64,000 nucleotides of DNA, from NCBI GenBank assembly GCA_016714975.1, contig JADKBR010000001.1, positions 1 through 64,000 of the forward strand, written 5' to 3'. This stretch comes from Candidatus Dechloromonas phosphorivorans (GTDB taxonomy: Bacteria; Pseudomonadota; Gammaproteobacteria; Burkholderiales; Rhodocyclaceae). Below the pieces are notes generated by a model. The model saw only the letters and a program-made list of their open reading frames with translations, was not told the DNA's origin and did not search any database. The position numbers and the translations under genes were made by a program. This document shows, in pieces, positions 1-8,657 of the stretch (position 1 is its first letter; the number at the start of each line of letters is the position of its first letter).

Positions 1-784
1 TGTCCGGCAACAGCAGATCCCACGTGCTCAGTGTCAGCACTCCCGTCACGTTGGTTATGTTGCCGCGAAAAACCGGCAGGCGATTGAACCCGCAATCCCA
101 GACGCGGCGAACCGCCTCCGGCATCCCGCGGGCTTCGTTGAAACCGGTGATATCGGCCAGCGGCGTCATGACTTCGCCTACCGTCGTGTCGGCAAAACGG
201 AAAATCCGACGGATCCGCTGCTTGGTCGTGGCGGCACTGTCCGAAGATGTTTCCGAGAGATCGATCAGGACACGCAACTCGTCCTTGGTGATGAAGCCGC
301 TGGCCCCGGATGTCGCGCCGCCAAAGAGACGAGCGGCAACGCGCGCGACGCGGCTGAAGACGAAAATCACCGGATAGAAGGCAAAGGAGAAGAAACGCAG
401 CGGGTAGATGATCCGGGTAGCGATCGTGTCGGCTTTCTGCTGGAAGATGCTCTTGGGCACGATCTCGCCGAAGATCAGCAGGAACGGGGTGAACACCAGA
501 ACCGACACCAGATCGCCGCTTTCCCCCAGCAGGTGCACGAAGAGCAGGGTGCCTATGGTGGTGATCGTCACCGTCGCGATATTGGTACCGACCAGCGTCG
601 TCCCGAGCATCACGTCCGGGGTGCGGAACAGGTTCAGGACCAGTTTGGCTCCGGCATTCCCGTTCCTGGCTTCATGACGCAAACGGATCTTGTCGGAATT
701 GACCATTGCCAGTTCAGACCCCGAGAAGAAACCCTTGAGCACCAGGAAAATCAGGATTACCAGCAGTTGAAAGATGTGTTCCAT
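1..784 (-). CDS. CNNM/CorC (HlyC family) membrane protein, C-terminus off the window
   Basis: Integral membrane protein of the CNNM/CorC family, proposed to act in divalent cation (Mg2+/Co2+) efflux or homeostasis. The N-terminus has a first hydrophobic segment leading into the DUF21 signature GFFSGSELAMV (about residues 18-28), and later the family motif FGEIVPKSI. The visible part reaches the first CBS domain (NVTGVLTLSTWDLLLPD at the window edge) and is cut by the window at base 1. The ATG at 784 is preceded by GGCAAGGAGAAAAG, a good ribosome site. It lies 15 bp downstream of a paralogue on the same strand, so the two are very probably co-transcribed and may form a heteromeric pair. The substrate cannot be read from sequence. 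Confidence 0.9.
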   Translation of the reverse strand, partial: MEHIFQLLVILIFLVLKGFFSGSELAMVNSDKIRLRHEARNGNAGAKLVLNLFRTPDVMLGTTLVGTNIATVTITTIGTLLFVHLLGESGDLVSVLVFTPFLLIFGEIVPKSIFQQKADTIATRIIYPLRFFSFAFYPVIFVFSRVARVAARLFGGATSGASGFITKDELRVLIDLSETSSDSAATTKQRIRRIFRFADTTVGEVMTPLADITGFNEARGMPEAVRRVWDCGFNRLPVFRGNITNVTGVLTLSTWDLLLPD

Positions 785-799
785 GGCTTTTCTCCTTGC

Positions 800-2311
800 C
801 TATTCCGCGATGCCCGCAGCTTTGCCGGTTGGTGTATCGCCCGGCGCCAAGTCATCGGCCGGCCGGCCAAGCTCTTCCTCGGTCGGTTCATTCAGCAGGT
901 CGTGTTCATACTCCTCGAACGCCTCCTGCTCCCGATCCTGCTCTGCCGGCGAATCGTCAGGCATTGGTTCGGCGACGCTCTCCAGTTCCAGCGGCTGGTC
1001 CTCGACGGCCTCCGGCTCATCCGGTGTGCGACCGCGCGAGACACGCACCCTGGTGATGCGCATCCCGATCACTTCCTTGATCGTGATCTGGTAATCGGCG
1101 AAGAATACCTTCTCGCCGACCCGCGGCAGGCGACCGAAAAGGACCAGCGCCACGCCGCCGATGGTATTCATCAACGGATCCTCGATGTCGAAATTGGTGA
1201 GGGTGCGCAGATCCGCCAAGCGCATGTAACCGGGGACGGTGAAGCTGTCGTTGTCCTCTTCCTGGTAGTACTCCTGGTTCCTCATCTTGCCCGAGATTTC
1301 GCCGAAGATGAAACTGAGCACGTCCTTCATGGTGACGATGCCAAGCACCTCGCCGTACTCGCCGATGACGACAGCGGCGCGGGTGTTGAAGCGCTGGAAG
1401 TACTCCAGCATCTCGTCGACCTTCTTCGTTGGCGGGACGAAGTGCGCCGGTCTGAGGATTTCCCTGAGCTGGATCCCGGAGCGGTCGGCATCGGCGTTGA
1501 TCCGGCGAAGAAGATCGTCGGCATGCAGAAAGCCGATGACGTTGTCCCAGTGACCACGGTAAACGGGAACGCGTGGATGACGATAGCTGCGAAACTCCTC
1601 GATCAGTTCTTCAACGGGCAGGTCGCCGTCCAGGAAGCGGATCTGCGGGCCCGGGGTCATGATCCGCGCGACGTCGGTTTCGGCGGCTTCGAGCACCTTG
1701 TCGATGAGCACCCGTTCCGAGGCCTGAATGACGCCCGTCTCCTCGCTGTCGGCCATCAGCGTTCGCAGTTCGTCGGCCTTGAGGATGTTCTCGCGTCCGA
1801 CGTGCTCGCCGACGACGAAGGTCGTGACGCGGTCGGCCACCATGCGGACAACGTCGCGCAGGGGCGTGACGAGCAGTATCCATTTCGGCAGGAAGCGGGC
1901 CGAGAGCTGGGTCGCGAACTTGACCGGGAAATTGACGGCTATCGTCTTCGGCGTCACCTCGCCGAACAGCAGCAGCAGCGGCACCATGACGACGACGTTG
2001 ATCCAGCCGGCATCCGCCTCACCGAAGGCGTGAATGAGGATCATCGTCATGTTGGCCGCCGCCGCGATGTTCACCAGCTCGTTGCCGCAGAGCAGCGAGA
2101 CGATCAGTCGCCGCGGCTCGTCGAGCATGGCGTGAATGCTTTCGGAATGGGGATTGCGCGAATTGCGCAACTTCTGGAGGTCGATGCGACTCAGTGAAAA
2201 CAGCGCGGTTTCGGAGCCTGAGAAAAACGCCGACATGCTGAAAAGCACGCACTGGACCATGATGCGTACCACCAGTTCCCAGTCGATTGACGACATGCTG
2301 AACCATTCCAT
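800..2311 (-). CDS. CNNM/CorC (HlyC family) membrane protein with CBS pair
   Basis: Second CNNM/CorC family protein, 503 residues. Order of parts: DUF21 membrane domain with FFSGSETALFSLS near residues 29-41 and FGEVTPKTIA near 108; a CBS pair beginning after the motif ARIMTPGPQIRFLD; a CorC_HlyC C-terminal domain (GYMRLADLRTLTNFDIED onwards); then a tail of about 80 residues rich in Glu, Asp and Pro. I chose ATG 2311 because AGGCGGGG lies just upstream and the DUF21 alignment starts there; the frame stays open upstream without homology. It is the first gene of a two-gene operon with the paralogue ending at the window edge. Ion transport is inferred from the family; the acidic tail is unusual. 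Confidence 0.92.
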   Translation of the reverse strand: MEWFSMSSIDWELVVRIMVQCVLFSMSAFFSGSETALFSLSRIDLQKLRNSRNPHSESIHAMLDEPRRLIVSLLCGNELVNIAAAANMTMILIHAFGEADAGWINVVVMVPLLLLFGEVTPKTIAVNFPVKFATQLSARFLPKWILLVTPLRDVVRMVADRVTTFVVGEHVGRENILKADELRTLMADSEETGVIQASERVLIDKVLEAAETDVARIMTPGPQIRFLDGDLPVEELIEEFRSYRHPRVPVYRGHWDNVIGFLHADDLLRRINADADRSGIQLREILRPAHFVPPTKKVDEMLEYFQRFNTRAAVVIGEYGEVLGIVTMKDVLSFIFGEISGKMRNQEYYQEEDNDSFTVPGYMRLADLRTLTNFDIEDPLMNTIGGVALVLFGRLPRVGEKVFFADYQITIKEVIGMRITRVRVSRGRTPDEPEAVEDQPLELESVAEPMPDDSPAEQDREQEAFEEYEHDLLNEPTEEELGRPADDLAPGDTPTGKAAGIAE

Positions 2312-2795
2312 GAAATGCCCCCGCCTCAGGTGATGTTGTTGACGAGCCAGAACCCGGAAGCGCCTGCCACCAGGGCTGCCTTCTCTCCCTGGCCCCGGCA
2401 ACGGCACAACGAACGAAGGATAGGCGCAATCCCACGAAGGAACAAGGGCAGCATGCGTCCATGAGTCCTGTTGCCAGACTTGAGGGAAACACTGATTTGC
2501 TCGTCATTCCGGCGGAGGCCGGTGTCCAGTTCCTTGCGCAATCTGGATTCCGACCTCCGCCGGAATGACGGATCGTCAATGGATCAGCCCCTCCTTGCGA
2601 CGGCATCGACAGGCGAACGCCGCGATACCGTTGCGGCGTCGCCTCATTCTGCCGGCAAGCCGGAGACGGGAAGAAATTGCCTCGTTCGCCGGAAAACTGT
2701 TGTATCTTTTTGCTGCTTGGCGGCGACGGCACCTGAATCGTCATCCAAGGCGATGGCTGGGGATATCCGCATTCACCGGAAGGGAGGGCTTGACG
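2312..2795. other. 484-bp divergent intergenic region without a gene
   Basis: This gap separates the minus-strand CNNM operon from the plus-strand universal stress protein gene and must hold both promoters. No open frame here shows protein homology. The only clear structure is the palindromic repeat at 2502-2570, annotated separately. No convincing -35/-10 pair stands out. Confidence 0.5.
2502..2570. repeat. Dispersed palindromic repeat with 17-bp inverted arms
   Basis: Perfect 17-bp arms CGTCATTCCGGCGGAGG (2502-2518) and CCTCCGCCGGAATGACG (2554-2570) flank about 35 bp containing GTCCAG and CTGGATTCCG. Translated on the minus strand it gives the familiar SGGGRNP...WTPASAGMT string that marks a REP/MITE-like repeat common in intergenic DNA of many proteobacteria. 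It is non-coding and could form a hairpin in a transcript. Confidence 0.8.
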
Positions 2796-3299
2796 ATGGC
2801 TGAAGAAAAGAAAGGTGGGGGCCGCCCGGGCATACAGGCGCGGGGGCCGATTCTCGTTCCCGTCGATTTCTCCGACTATTCCGAGGCCGCCCTGTTGCTG
2901 GCCTGCGACCTGGCCGCTTGCCTGGGGACCCGGCTGGTGATCCTGCATGTAGTGCACGATCCGCTGAACATGCCCGGCTACTACGCGCGCATGGCACGCA
3001 AGAAGACACTGACCCGCATGGAAGACGTCGCCGGCGAGATGCTCGACGACTTCCTGGCCGGGGTGGCCAAGCGGAATCCTGAGCGCGAGGCCTTGCACAA
3101 GCCGGAACTGCTGCTGGTCAAGGGCATCCCGGTGACGCGGATCCTGCAGGTGGCGGAGAAGCAGAAAGCCAGCATGTTGGTCATGGGCAGCAAGGGGACG
3201 ACCGGCCTGCGGCACCTGCTGCTCGGTTCGGTCGCCGAGCAGGTGGTCGGTCTGGCACGGCTGCCGGTGACCATCGTCAAGGAACTGCCGAAAGGCTGA
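2796..3299 (+). CDS. Universal stress protein (UspA family)
   Basis: Single-domain universal stress protein, 167 residues. It has the Usp fold signature: ILVPVDFSDYSEAAL after a short Gly-rich N-terminal extension, then MGSKGTTGLRHLLLGSVAEQVV near the C-terminus. The latter fits the G-x2-G-x9-G(S/T) ATP-binding motif, so this is probably an ATP-binding rather than a UspA-like non-binding member. ATG 2796 is preceded by AAGGGAGGG; the frame is open upstream but without homology. It lies 27 bp upstream of a Na+/phosphate cotransporter on the same strand and is probably co-transcribed with it. Its specific stress signal is unknown. Confidence 0.93.
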   Translation: MAEEKKGGGRPGIQARGPILVPVDFSDYSEAALLLACDLAACLGTRLVILHVVHDPLNMPGYYARMARKKTLTRMEDVAGEMLDDFLAGVAKRNPEREALHKPELLLVKGIPVTRILQVAEKQKASMLVMGSKGTTGLRHLLLGSVAEQVVGLARLPVTIVKELPKG

Positions 3300-3326
3300 T
3301 TTCCTACTACAGGAGGAGACAACAAC

Positions 3327-5120
3327 ATGAATCTCGAACAGTTACACCGCCGGCAGCCGGTCGCACTGCCGCTTGCGGGATGCGCGCTCGCCGCGGCGCT
3401 GGGCCTGCTGGCGCGATCGGCGCTGGCGGCGGAGGGCGCTGCCGCTGACCCCGACTGGCTGATGATGACCGTCGAATTGCTCGGCGGCCTCGCCATCTTC
3501 CTCTACGGCATGTTGCAGATGGAGGAAGGACTCAAGGCCGTCGCCGGTGAGCGGATGAAGGGCTTCCTTGCAACGCTGACGGTCAATCGCTTCATGGGCG
3601 TCGGCACCGGCGCGCTGGTCACGGCGGTGATCCAGTCGTCGTCGGTCACCACCGTGCTGGTCGTCGGCTTCATCTCGGCCGGGCTGATGTCGCTGTCGCA
3701 GTCGATCGGCGTGATCATGGGCGCCAACATCGGCACGACGATCACCGCCCAGATCGTCGCCTTCAAGATCACCAAGGCGGCGCTGGGCATGATCGCCGTC
3801 GGTTTCGCGATGCTGTTCATTGCCAAGAGCGACAAGACCAAGCACTACGGGGTCATGCTGATGGGCCTCGGCATGGTCTTCTTCGGCATGCACGTAATGA
3901 GCGAGGCGATGGCGCCGCTGCGCACCTTTGAGCCCTTCCTCGACCTGATGAAGACGATGGACAACCCGATCGTCGGCGTGCTCATCGCGCTGGTGTTCAC
4001 CGCCATCATCCAGTCGTCGTCGGCCTCGACCGGCATCGTCATCGTCATGGCCAGCCAGGGCTTCATCAGTCTGGAGGCGGGGATCGCGCTGGCTTTCGGC
4101 GCCAACATCGGCACCTGCGCGACGGCGGGGCTGGCGGTGATCGGCAAGCCGCGCGAGGCGGTGCGTGCGGCGATCGTGCACCTCTTGTTCAATGTCTGCG
4201 GCGTGCTGATCTGGCTGCCCTTCATCGGCTTCATCGCCGCTCTGGTGACCGATATCTCGCCGGCCTACCCGGATCTCACCGGCACAGCGCGTCTCGCCGC
4301 CGAGACGCCACGCCAGATCGCCAACGCGCACACCTTCTTCAATATCGCCAACACGCTGATCTTCATCTGGTTCACCACCCAGATCGCGCGCATCGTCGAA
4401 TGGCTGGTGCCCGACAAGCCGCTGGCCGAAGAAATGATCATCGTGCGCACCAAGTTCCTGCAGGACGAGCTGTTGAGTACGCCGTCGCTGGCGCTCGACC
4501 AGGTGCGCATGGAAGTGATGCACATGGGCGAGACGGTCAATACCATGCTGCAGCGGATCATGCCGGCGATCATCCGCGGCGACCGCGCGGCGCTCGAGGA
4601 GATCCGGCAGATGGACGACACCGTCGACATCCTGCACGCCGGGATCATCGATTACCTCGCCAGGATCAGCAAGCAACAATTGTCTGCCGAGCACGGCAGG
4701 GAGCTGATGCAACTGATGGAGGCGGTCAGCAATCTCGAGAACATCGGCGACATCGTCGAAACCAATCTGGTGGTGCTCGGCCACGACCGGATCAGGGACA
4801 AGGTCGAGGTCAGCGCGACCACGCAGCAGGTGCTCAACGGCTTCCAGGAAGCGATCAGCAAGGCGGTCGCCGCTGCCGTGCAGGCAGTCGGCCAGCGCAA
4901 CGAACGGGCGGCACAGGTGGTAACTTCGATGAAGAGCGAGATCACGCAGATCGCCGAATCGGCGGCCGCGCACGAGGCACGTCGCCTGGTTGCCGAGGAA
5001 CCGAACCGGCTGCCGGCGTATACGCTGGAAATCGAGATTATCGAAATGCAGAAGCGCATTTACTACTTCGCCAAGCGCATGGCCAAGACGGTCATGCCGG
5101 TGGCGCTGCTGCGCGCGTAG
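3327..5120 (+). CDS. Na+/phosphate cotransporter family protein with PhoU-like domain
   Basis: NptA/PNaS-type Na+-dependent phosphate transporter of the inner membrane, 597 residues. The membrane part carries the two inverted Na_Pi_cotrans repeats, each with its QSSS signature (QSSSVTT near residue 103 and QSSSASTG near 230), preceded by GGLAIFLYGMLQMEEGL. The C-terminal third (about 355-590) is a helical PhoU-like domain with MEAVSNLENIGDIVE and KRMAKTVMP, usually regulatory. The first 35 residues look like a signal sequence or extra helix. AGGAGGAG precedes ATG 3327. It is probably co-transcribed with the universal stress protein upstream. Direction of transport in vivo is not readable from sequence. 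Confidence 0.93.
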   Translation: MNLEQLHRRQPVALPLAGCALAAALGLLARSALAAEGAAADPDWLMMTVELLGGLAIFLYGMLQMEEGLKAVAGERMKGFLATLTVNRFMGVGTGALVTAVIQSSSVTTVLVVGFISAGLMSLSQSIGVIMGANIGTTITAQIVAFKITKAALGMIAVGFAMLFIAKSDKTKHYGVMLMGLGMVFFGMHVMSEAMAPLRTFEPFLDLMKTMDNPIVGVLIALVFTAIIQSSSASTGIVIVMASQGFISLEAGIALAFGANIGTCATAGLAVIGKPREAVRAAIVHLLFNVCGVLIWLPFIGFIAALVTDISPAYPDLTGTARLAAETPRQIANAHTFFNIANTLIFIWFTTQIARIVEWLVPDKPLAEEMIIVRTKFLQDELLSTPSLALDQVRMEVMHMGETVNTMLQRIMPAIIRGDRAALEEIRQMDDTVDILHAGIIDYLARISKQQLSAEHGRELMQLMEAVSNLENIGDIVETNLVVLGHDRIRDKVEVSATTQQVLNGFQEAISKAVAAAVQAVGQRNERAAQVVTSMKSEITQIAESAAAHEARRLVAEEPNRLPAYTLEIEIIEMQKRIYYFAKRMAKTVMPVALLRA

Positions 5121-5149
5121 GAGGACTTCGGGGGGGCGGAGGCTGGCTA

Positions 5150-5371
5150 CTCGCCCTGCGCACGACGCCGGAAGAGGCGGAAATGATCGCTCTCGGCATC
5201 TGCGCGGTGATGGTCGGCCTCGGGCTCTTCATCGAAGGGGTCAAGCAGGGCCTGATGTCTTTTGCCGAGAACATCGGGTTTCCGGATGTACGGCCGTTCG
5301 AACCCGCTGACCATCCTCGGCGTCGGTGCCCTGCTCGGCACCCCCGCCACCTTCGCCGAAGCGGCCATCGG
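5150..5371 (+). pseudogene. DUF1538 membrane protein fragment, frameshifted
   Basis: A short remnant resembling one repeat of a DUF1538 membrane protein. One frame reads LGICAVMVGLGLFIEGVKQG then LMSFAENIGF (about 5183-5280). A second frame, roughly from 5262, reads NPLTILGVGALLGTPATFAE then AAIGA (up to about 5370). Together these match the family's GL.LF..G...GLM..GE.IG and LLG...T.AEPA blocks, so one gene has been broken by a frameshift and truncated at both ends. Its right end abuts the truncated aminotransferase on the other strand. The assignment rests on motif memory, so confidence is moderate. Confidence 0.5.
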
Positions 5372-5540
5372 CGCGCATGTGGCGATCCATCGCATCGAAC
5401 AGCGCCGGCTCGGCCTGGAAATCGGGAAAGCCCTGCGACAGGTTGATCGCCCCGCATTCGACGGCCAGGCGCGACATCACGGTGAAGATGGTCGTTCCCA
5501 TGTGCGGGAAACGCGAATCGATGCGGATCGGAGTTTGCAT
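5372..5540 (-). pseudogene. Aminotransferase class I N-terminal fragment (methionine aminotransferase-like)
   Basis: On the minus strand an ATG at 5540 opens a frame reading MQTPIRIDSRFPHMG, TIFTVMSRLAVECGAI and NLSQGFPDF, then PALFDAMDRHMRA. This is the canonical N-terminus of YbdL/kynurenine-type PLP aminotransferases (INLSQGFPDF). Homology stops abruptly after DRHMRA at about 5372, before the PLP-binding lysine region. What follows is antisense to the DUF1538 fragment. It is therefore a truncated, non-functional gene left by a rearrangement. Confidence 0.7.
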
Positions 5541-5676
5541 GTTGGCCCTGCACTCCCTACGGTCGCGGTCGACCGTGAAAAGAAGGTGAAAATCATGCGC
5601 CAAGGAAGCCCGGCAAGCAAGCATCGGGCAAAAGCGGCGTAGTATTACATTCGTTATAACAGGCTTGGAGACCGCC

Positions 5677-5901
5677 ATGTATGCACTCAAACTGACCCAG
5701 ATCGGCAATTCGGTGGGTGTCGTGCTGCCCAAGGAGGCACTGGCGATGCTGCATGTCGACAAGGGCGACACGGTCTACCTTGTCGAGTCGCCGGAAGGCT
5801 TCTCGATGACCCCCTACGACCCGGAGGTTGCCCGGCAGGTTGAAGCAGGCCGCGAATTCATGCGCGAGTACCGCGACACCTTCCACGAACTGGCCAAGTA
5901 G
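5677..5901 (+). CDS. AbrB/MazE/SpoVT-type antitoxin
   Basis: 74-residue swapped-hairpin DNA-binding antitoxin. The N-terminus MYALKLTQIGNSVGVVLPKE is a textbook AbrB/MazE-type fold, and the acidic C-terminal half (GREFMREYRDTFHELAK) is the likely toxin-binding tail. ATG 5677 fits the family start; a TTG 12 bp upstream is open but less likely. The upstream DNA TTACATTCGTTATAAC contains a -10-like TATAAC and may hold the autoregulatory operator. The stop codon is followed one base later by the start of a Doc-type toxin, so the two are translationally coupled. Confidence 0.88.
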   Translation: MYALKLTQIGNSVGVVLPKEALAMLHVDKGDTVYLVESPEGFSMTPYDPEVARQVEAGREFMREYRDTFHELAK

Positions 5902-5902
5902 C

Positions 5903-6288
5903 TTGTTCGTCTGGATCGACCGCCGCGCGCTGCTGCTGCTGCATGGCGAAAGCCTTGTATTGCATGGCGGCGCTGCCGGCATCCGTGACGAAGGCTTGCT
6001 CGATTCGGCGCTCGCCCGCCCGGAAAACCTGGTGGCCTACGGCCAGCCGGACGTTTTCGATTGCGCTGCCGCTTACGCCTTCGGACTCGCCAAGAACCAT
6101 CCCTTCATCGACGGAAACAAACGTGCCGCCTTTCTCGGCGCCGGCCTGTTTCTTAGGCTCAATGGCTTCCGCCTGACCGCCAGCCTGCAAGATGCGACGC
6201 TGACCATGCTCGCGCTGGCCGCCAGCGACATCACCGAAGCCGCCTATGCCGACTGGCTGCGCAGCCATACCCTCCCGCTCACCACGCC

Positions 6289-6292
<4 letters not shown>
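5903..6292 (+). CDS. Death-on-curing (Doc/Fic) family toxin
   Basis: 129-residue Doc-type toxin. The catalytic Fic signature HPFIDGNKRAAF is complete (H-P-F-x-D-G-N-K-R), and GGAAGIRDEGLLDSALARP is the typical Doc N-terminal block. Doc enzymes transfer phosphate to EF-Tu and stop translation; this is family knowledge. I place the start at TTG 5903 (reading LFVWIDRRALLLLHG) because it falls just after the antitoxin stop and matches the family N-terminus; no ATG suits. Its TGA overlaps the ATG of mtnA (ATGA), an unusual coupling of a toxin to a metabolic gene. Pairing of Doc with an AbrB-type rather than Phd antitoxin is a known variant. Confidence 0.85.
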
Positions 6293-7369
<1,077 letters not shown>

Positions 7370-7377
<8 letters not shown>

Positions 7378-7999
7378 CCTGCGCGCCGACCTCATCGCCA
7401 CCGCCCGCGCCCTGCGGCCGGCGGGCCTTAATCGGGGCACCTCAGGCAATGTCAGCGTGCGTTGCGGCGAGGGCTTTTACATCACGCCGACCGGCCTGCC
7501 CTACGATGCGTTGAGTGCTGACGATATTCCGCTGATGGCTCACGATGGCAGCCACGAAGGGCACCGCCAGCCATCGTCGGAATGGCGCTTCCACCGCGAC
7601 CTCTACGCCGCCCGGCCGGAAGTCGGCGCCGTGCTGCATGCGCACTCGCCGTTCGCTGTCAGCCTCGCCTGCCTGCGCCGCGACATTCCGCCCTTCCACT
7701 ACATGATCGCGCGCTTCGGCGGCGACACCGTCCGTTGCGCCGACTACGCAATTTTCGGCTCCGCAGAGCTGTCGACCGCGGCAATGCAGGCGATGGCCGG
7801 GCGCAAGGGCTGCCTGCTCGCCAACCACGGCCTGCTTGTCGCCGGCCGCGATCTCACTGAGTCCTTCGCGCTCGCCGTCGAGTTGGAGGAACTGTGCGAG
7901 CAGTACTGGCGCGCCTGCCAACTCGAACACCCGGTGCTGCTGACTCCCGGGGAAATGCGCGCGGTGCTGGAACGATTCCGCGGTTACGGTCAGCAGTAG
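7370..7999 (+). CDS. Class II aldolase/adducin family protein (fuculose-phosphate aldolase-like)
   Basis: 209-residue class II aldolase. Zinc ligands are visible in VLHAHSPFAV (H-A-H) and LLANHGLLV, and the catalytic acid is probably the Glu of PSSEWRFHRDLY. The phosphate-binding motif NRGTSGNVSVR is near residues 20-30. GTG 7370 is preceded by GGAGGA inside the end of mtnA, with an 8-base overlap, so the two genes are coupled. In this context it may cleave 5-methylthioribulose-1-phosphate or 5-deoxyribulose-1-phosphate to DHAP plus an aldehyde; dehydratase activity (MtnB, same superfamily) is the alternative. The sequence alone does not decide. Confidence 0.85.
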
Positions 8000-8138
8000 C
8001 AGTTCCGCAAGCGCATGCAGCACGGCCTGTGCAAGGCGCCGAAGGCGGGTTTATCAGGGTTTTCGTTGAAAAGGGCTTGCACTGACGCCCCATGATGCCG
8101 GTAGACTTGGCAAAATGGCGTACTACAAGGAGGGGACG

Positions 8139-8657
8139 ATGAAAAGGTCAGGAGCACGCGGATTTCTGTGGGCCGTCGCATTCGGCCTCTTGCTGGCGTC
8201 GACCGCGGCCAGTGCCCAGGAAGTGCGCCTGCTGAGCAGCGGGCAGTCACTCTATCTGCCGATCTATTCGCACATATTCTTCGGCAACGTGGGCCGGAGC
8301 GGCGCTCCGTCGCAGGTCGCGCTCTCGGCGCTGGTCAGCATTCGCAACACCGATCCGGGGCGCCCGCTGCGGGTTCTCTCGGCGCGCTACTACGACACCA
8401 ACGGCAAGCTGCTCGGCGAGCGCGTGCCAAAGCCGGTGGTCGTTTCACCGCTGGGCACGCTCGAACTGTTCATCGAGCGCAATGATCTGTCGGGCGGCTC
8501 CGGCGCCAACTTCATCATCAAGTGGGATGCCAGTACGCCGATCAACCCGCCGCTGGTCGAAGCCCTGCACGTCAACATGGACGGCGGCAAGGCGCTCGTC
8601 TTCACGACCCAGGCGCAGCCGATCGAGGATCCCGCCGCCCAGCCCGCGCGGCAATGA
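8139..8657 (+). CDS. DUF3124 domain exported protein
   Basis: 172-residue protein with a clear Sec signal peptide: MKRSG, a hydrophobic core LWAVAFGLLLAST, then AASAQE, with cleavage probably after AQ or ASA. The mature part (QSLYLPIYSHIFFGN, LSALVSIRNTDPGRPL, ARYYDTNGKLLGERV) matches the DUF3124 family, a periplasmic beta-rich domain of unknown function. ATG 8139 has AAGGAGGGG upstream. Its stop overlaps the start of a potassium channel gene (ATGA), so a role connected with that channel is plausible but unproven. Confidence 0.85.
   Translation: MKRSGARGFLWAVAFGLLLASTAASAQEVRLLSSGQSLYLPIYSHIFFGNVGRSGAPSQVALSALVSIRNTDPGRPLRVLSARYYDTNGKLLGERVPKPVVVSPLGTLELFIERNDLSGGSGANFIIKWDASTPINPPLVEALHVNMDGGKALVFTTQAQPIEDPAAQPARQ

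Noticed and set aside
533..2197. Long plus-strand open frame (554 codons) across the CNNM genes
   Set aside because: No homology, and it covers two well-supported minus-strand genes and their junction.
3342..4973. Long open frame (543 codons) antisense to the Na+/phosphate cotransporter
   Set aside because: Its translation is His/Arg/Asp-rich with no domain; it is a by-product of high-GC codon use on the other strand.
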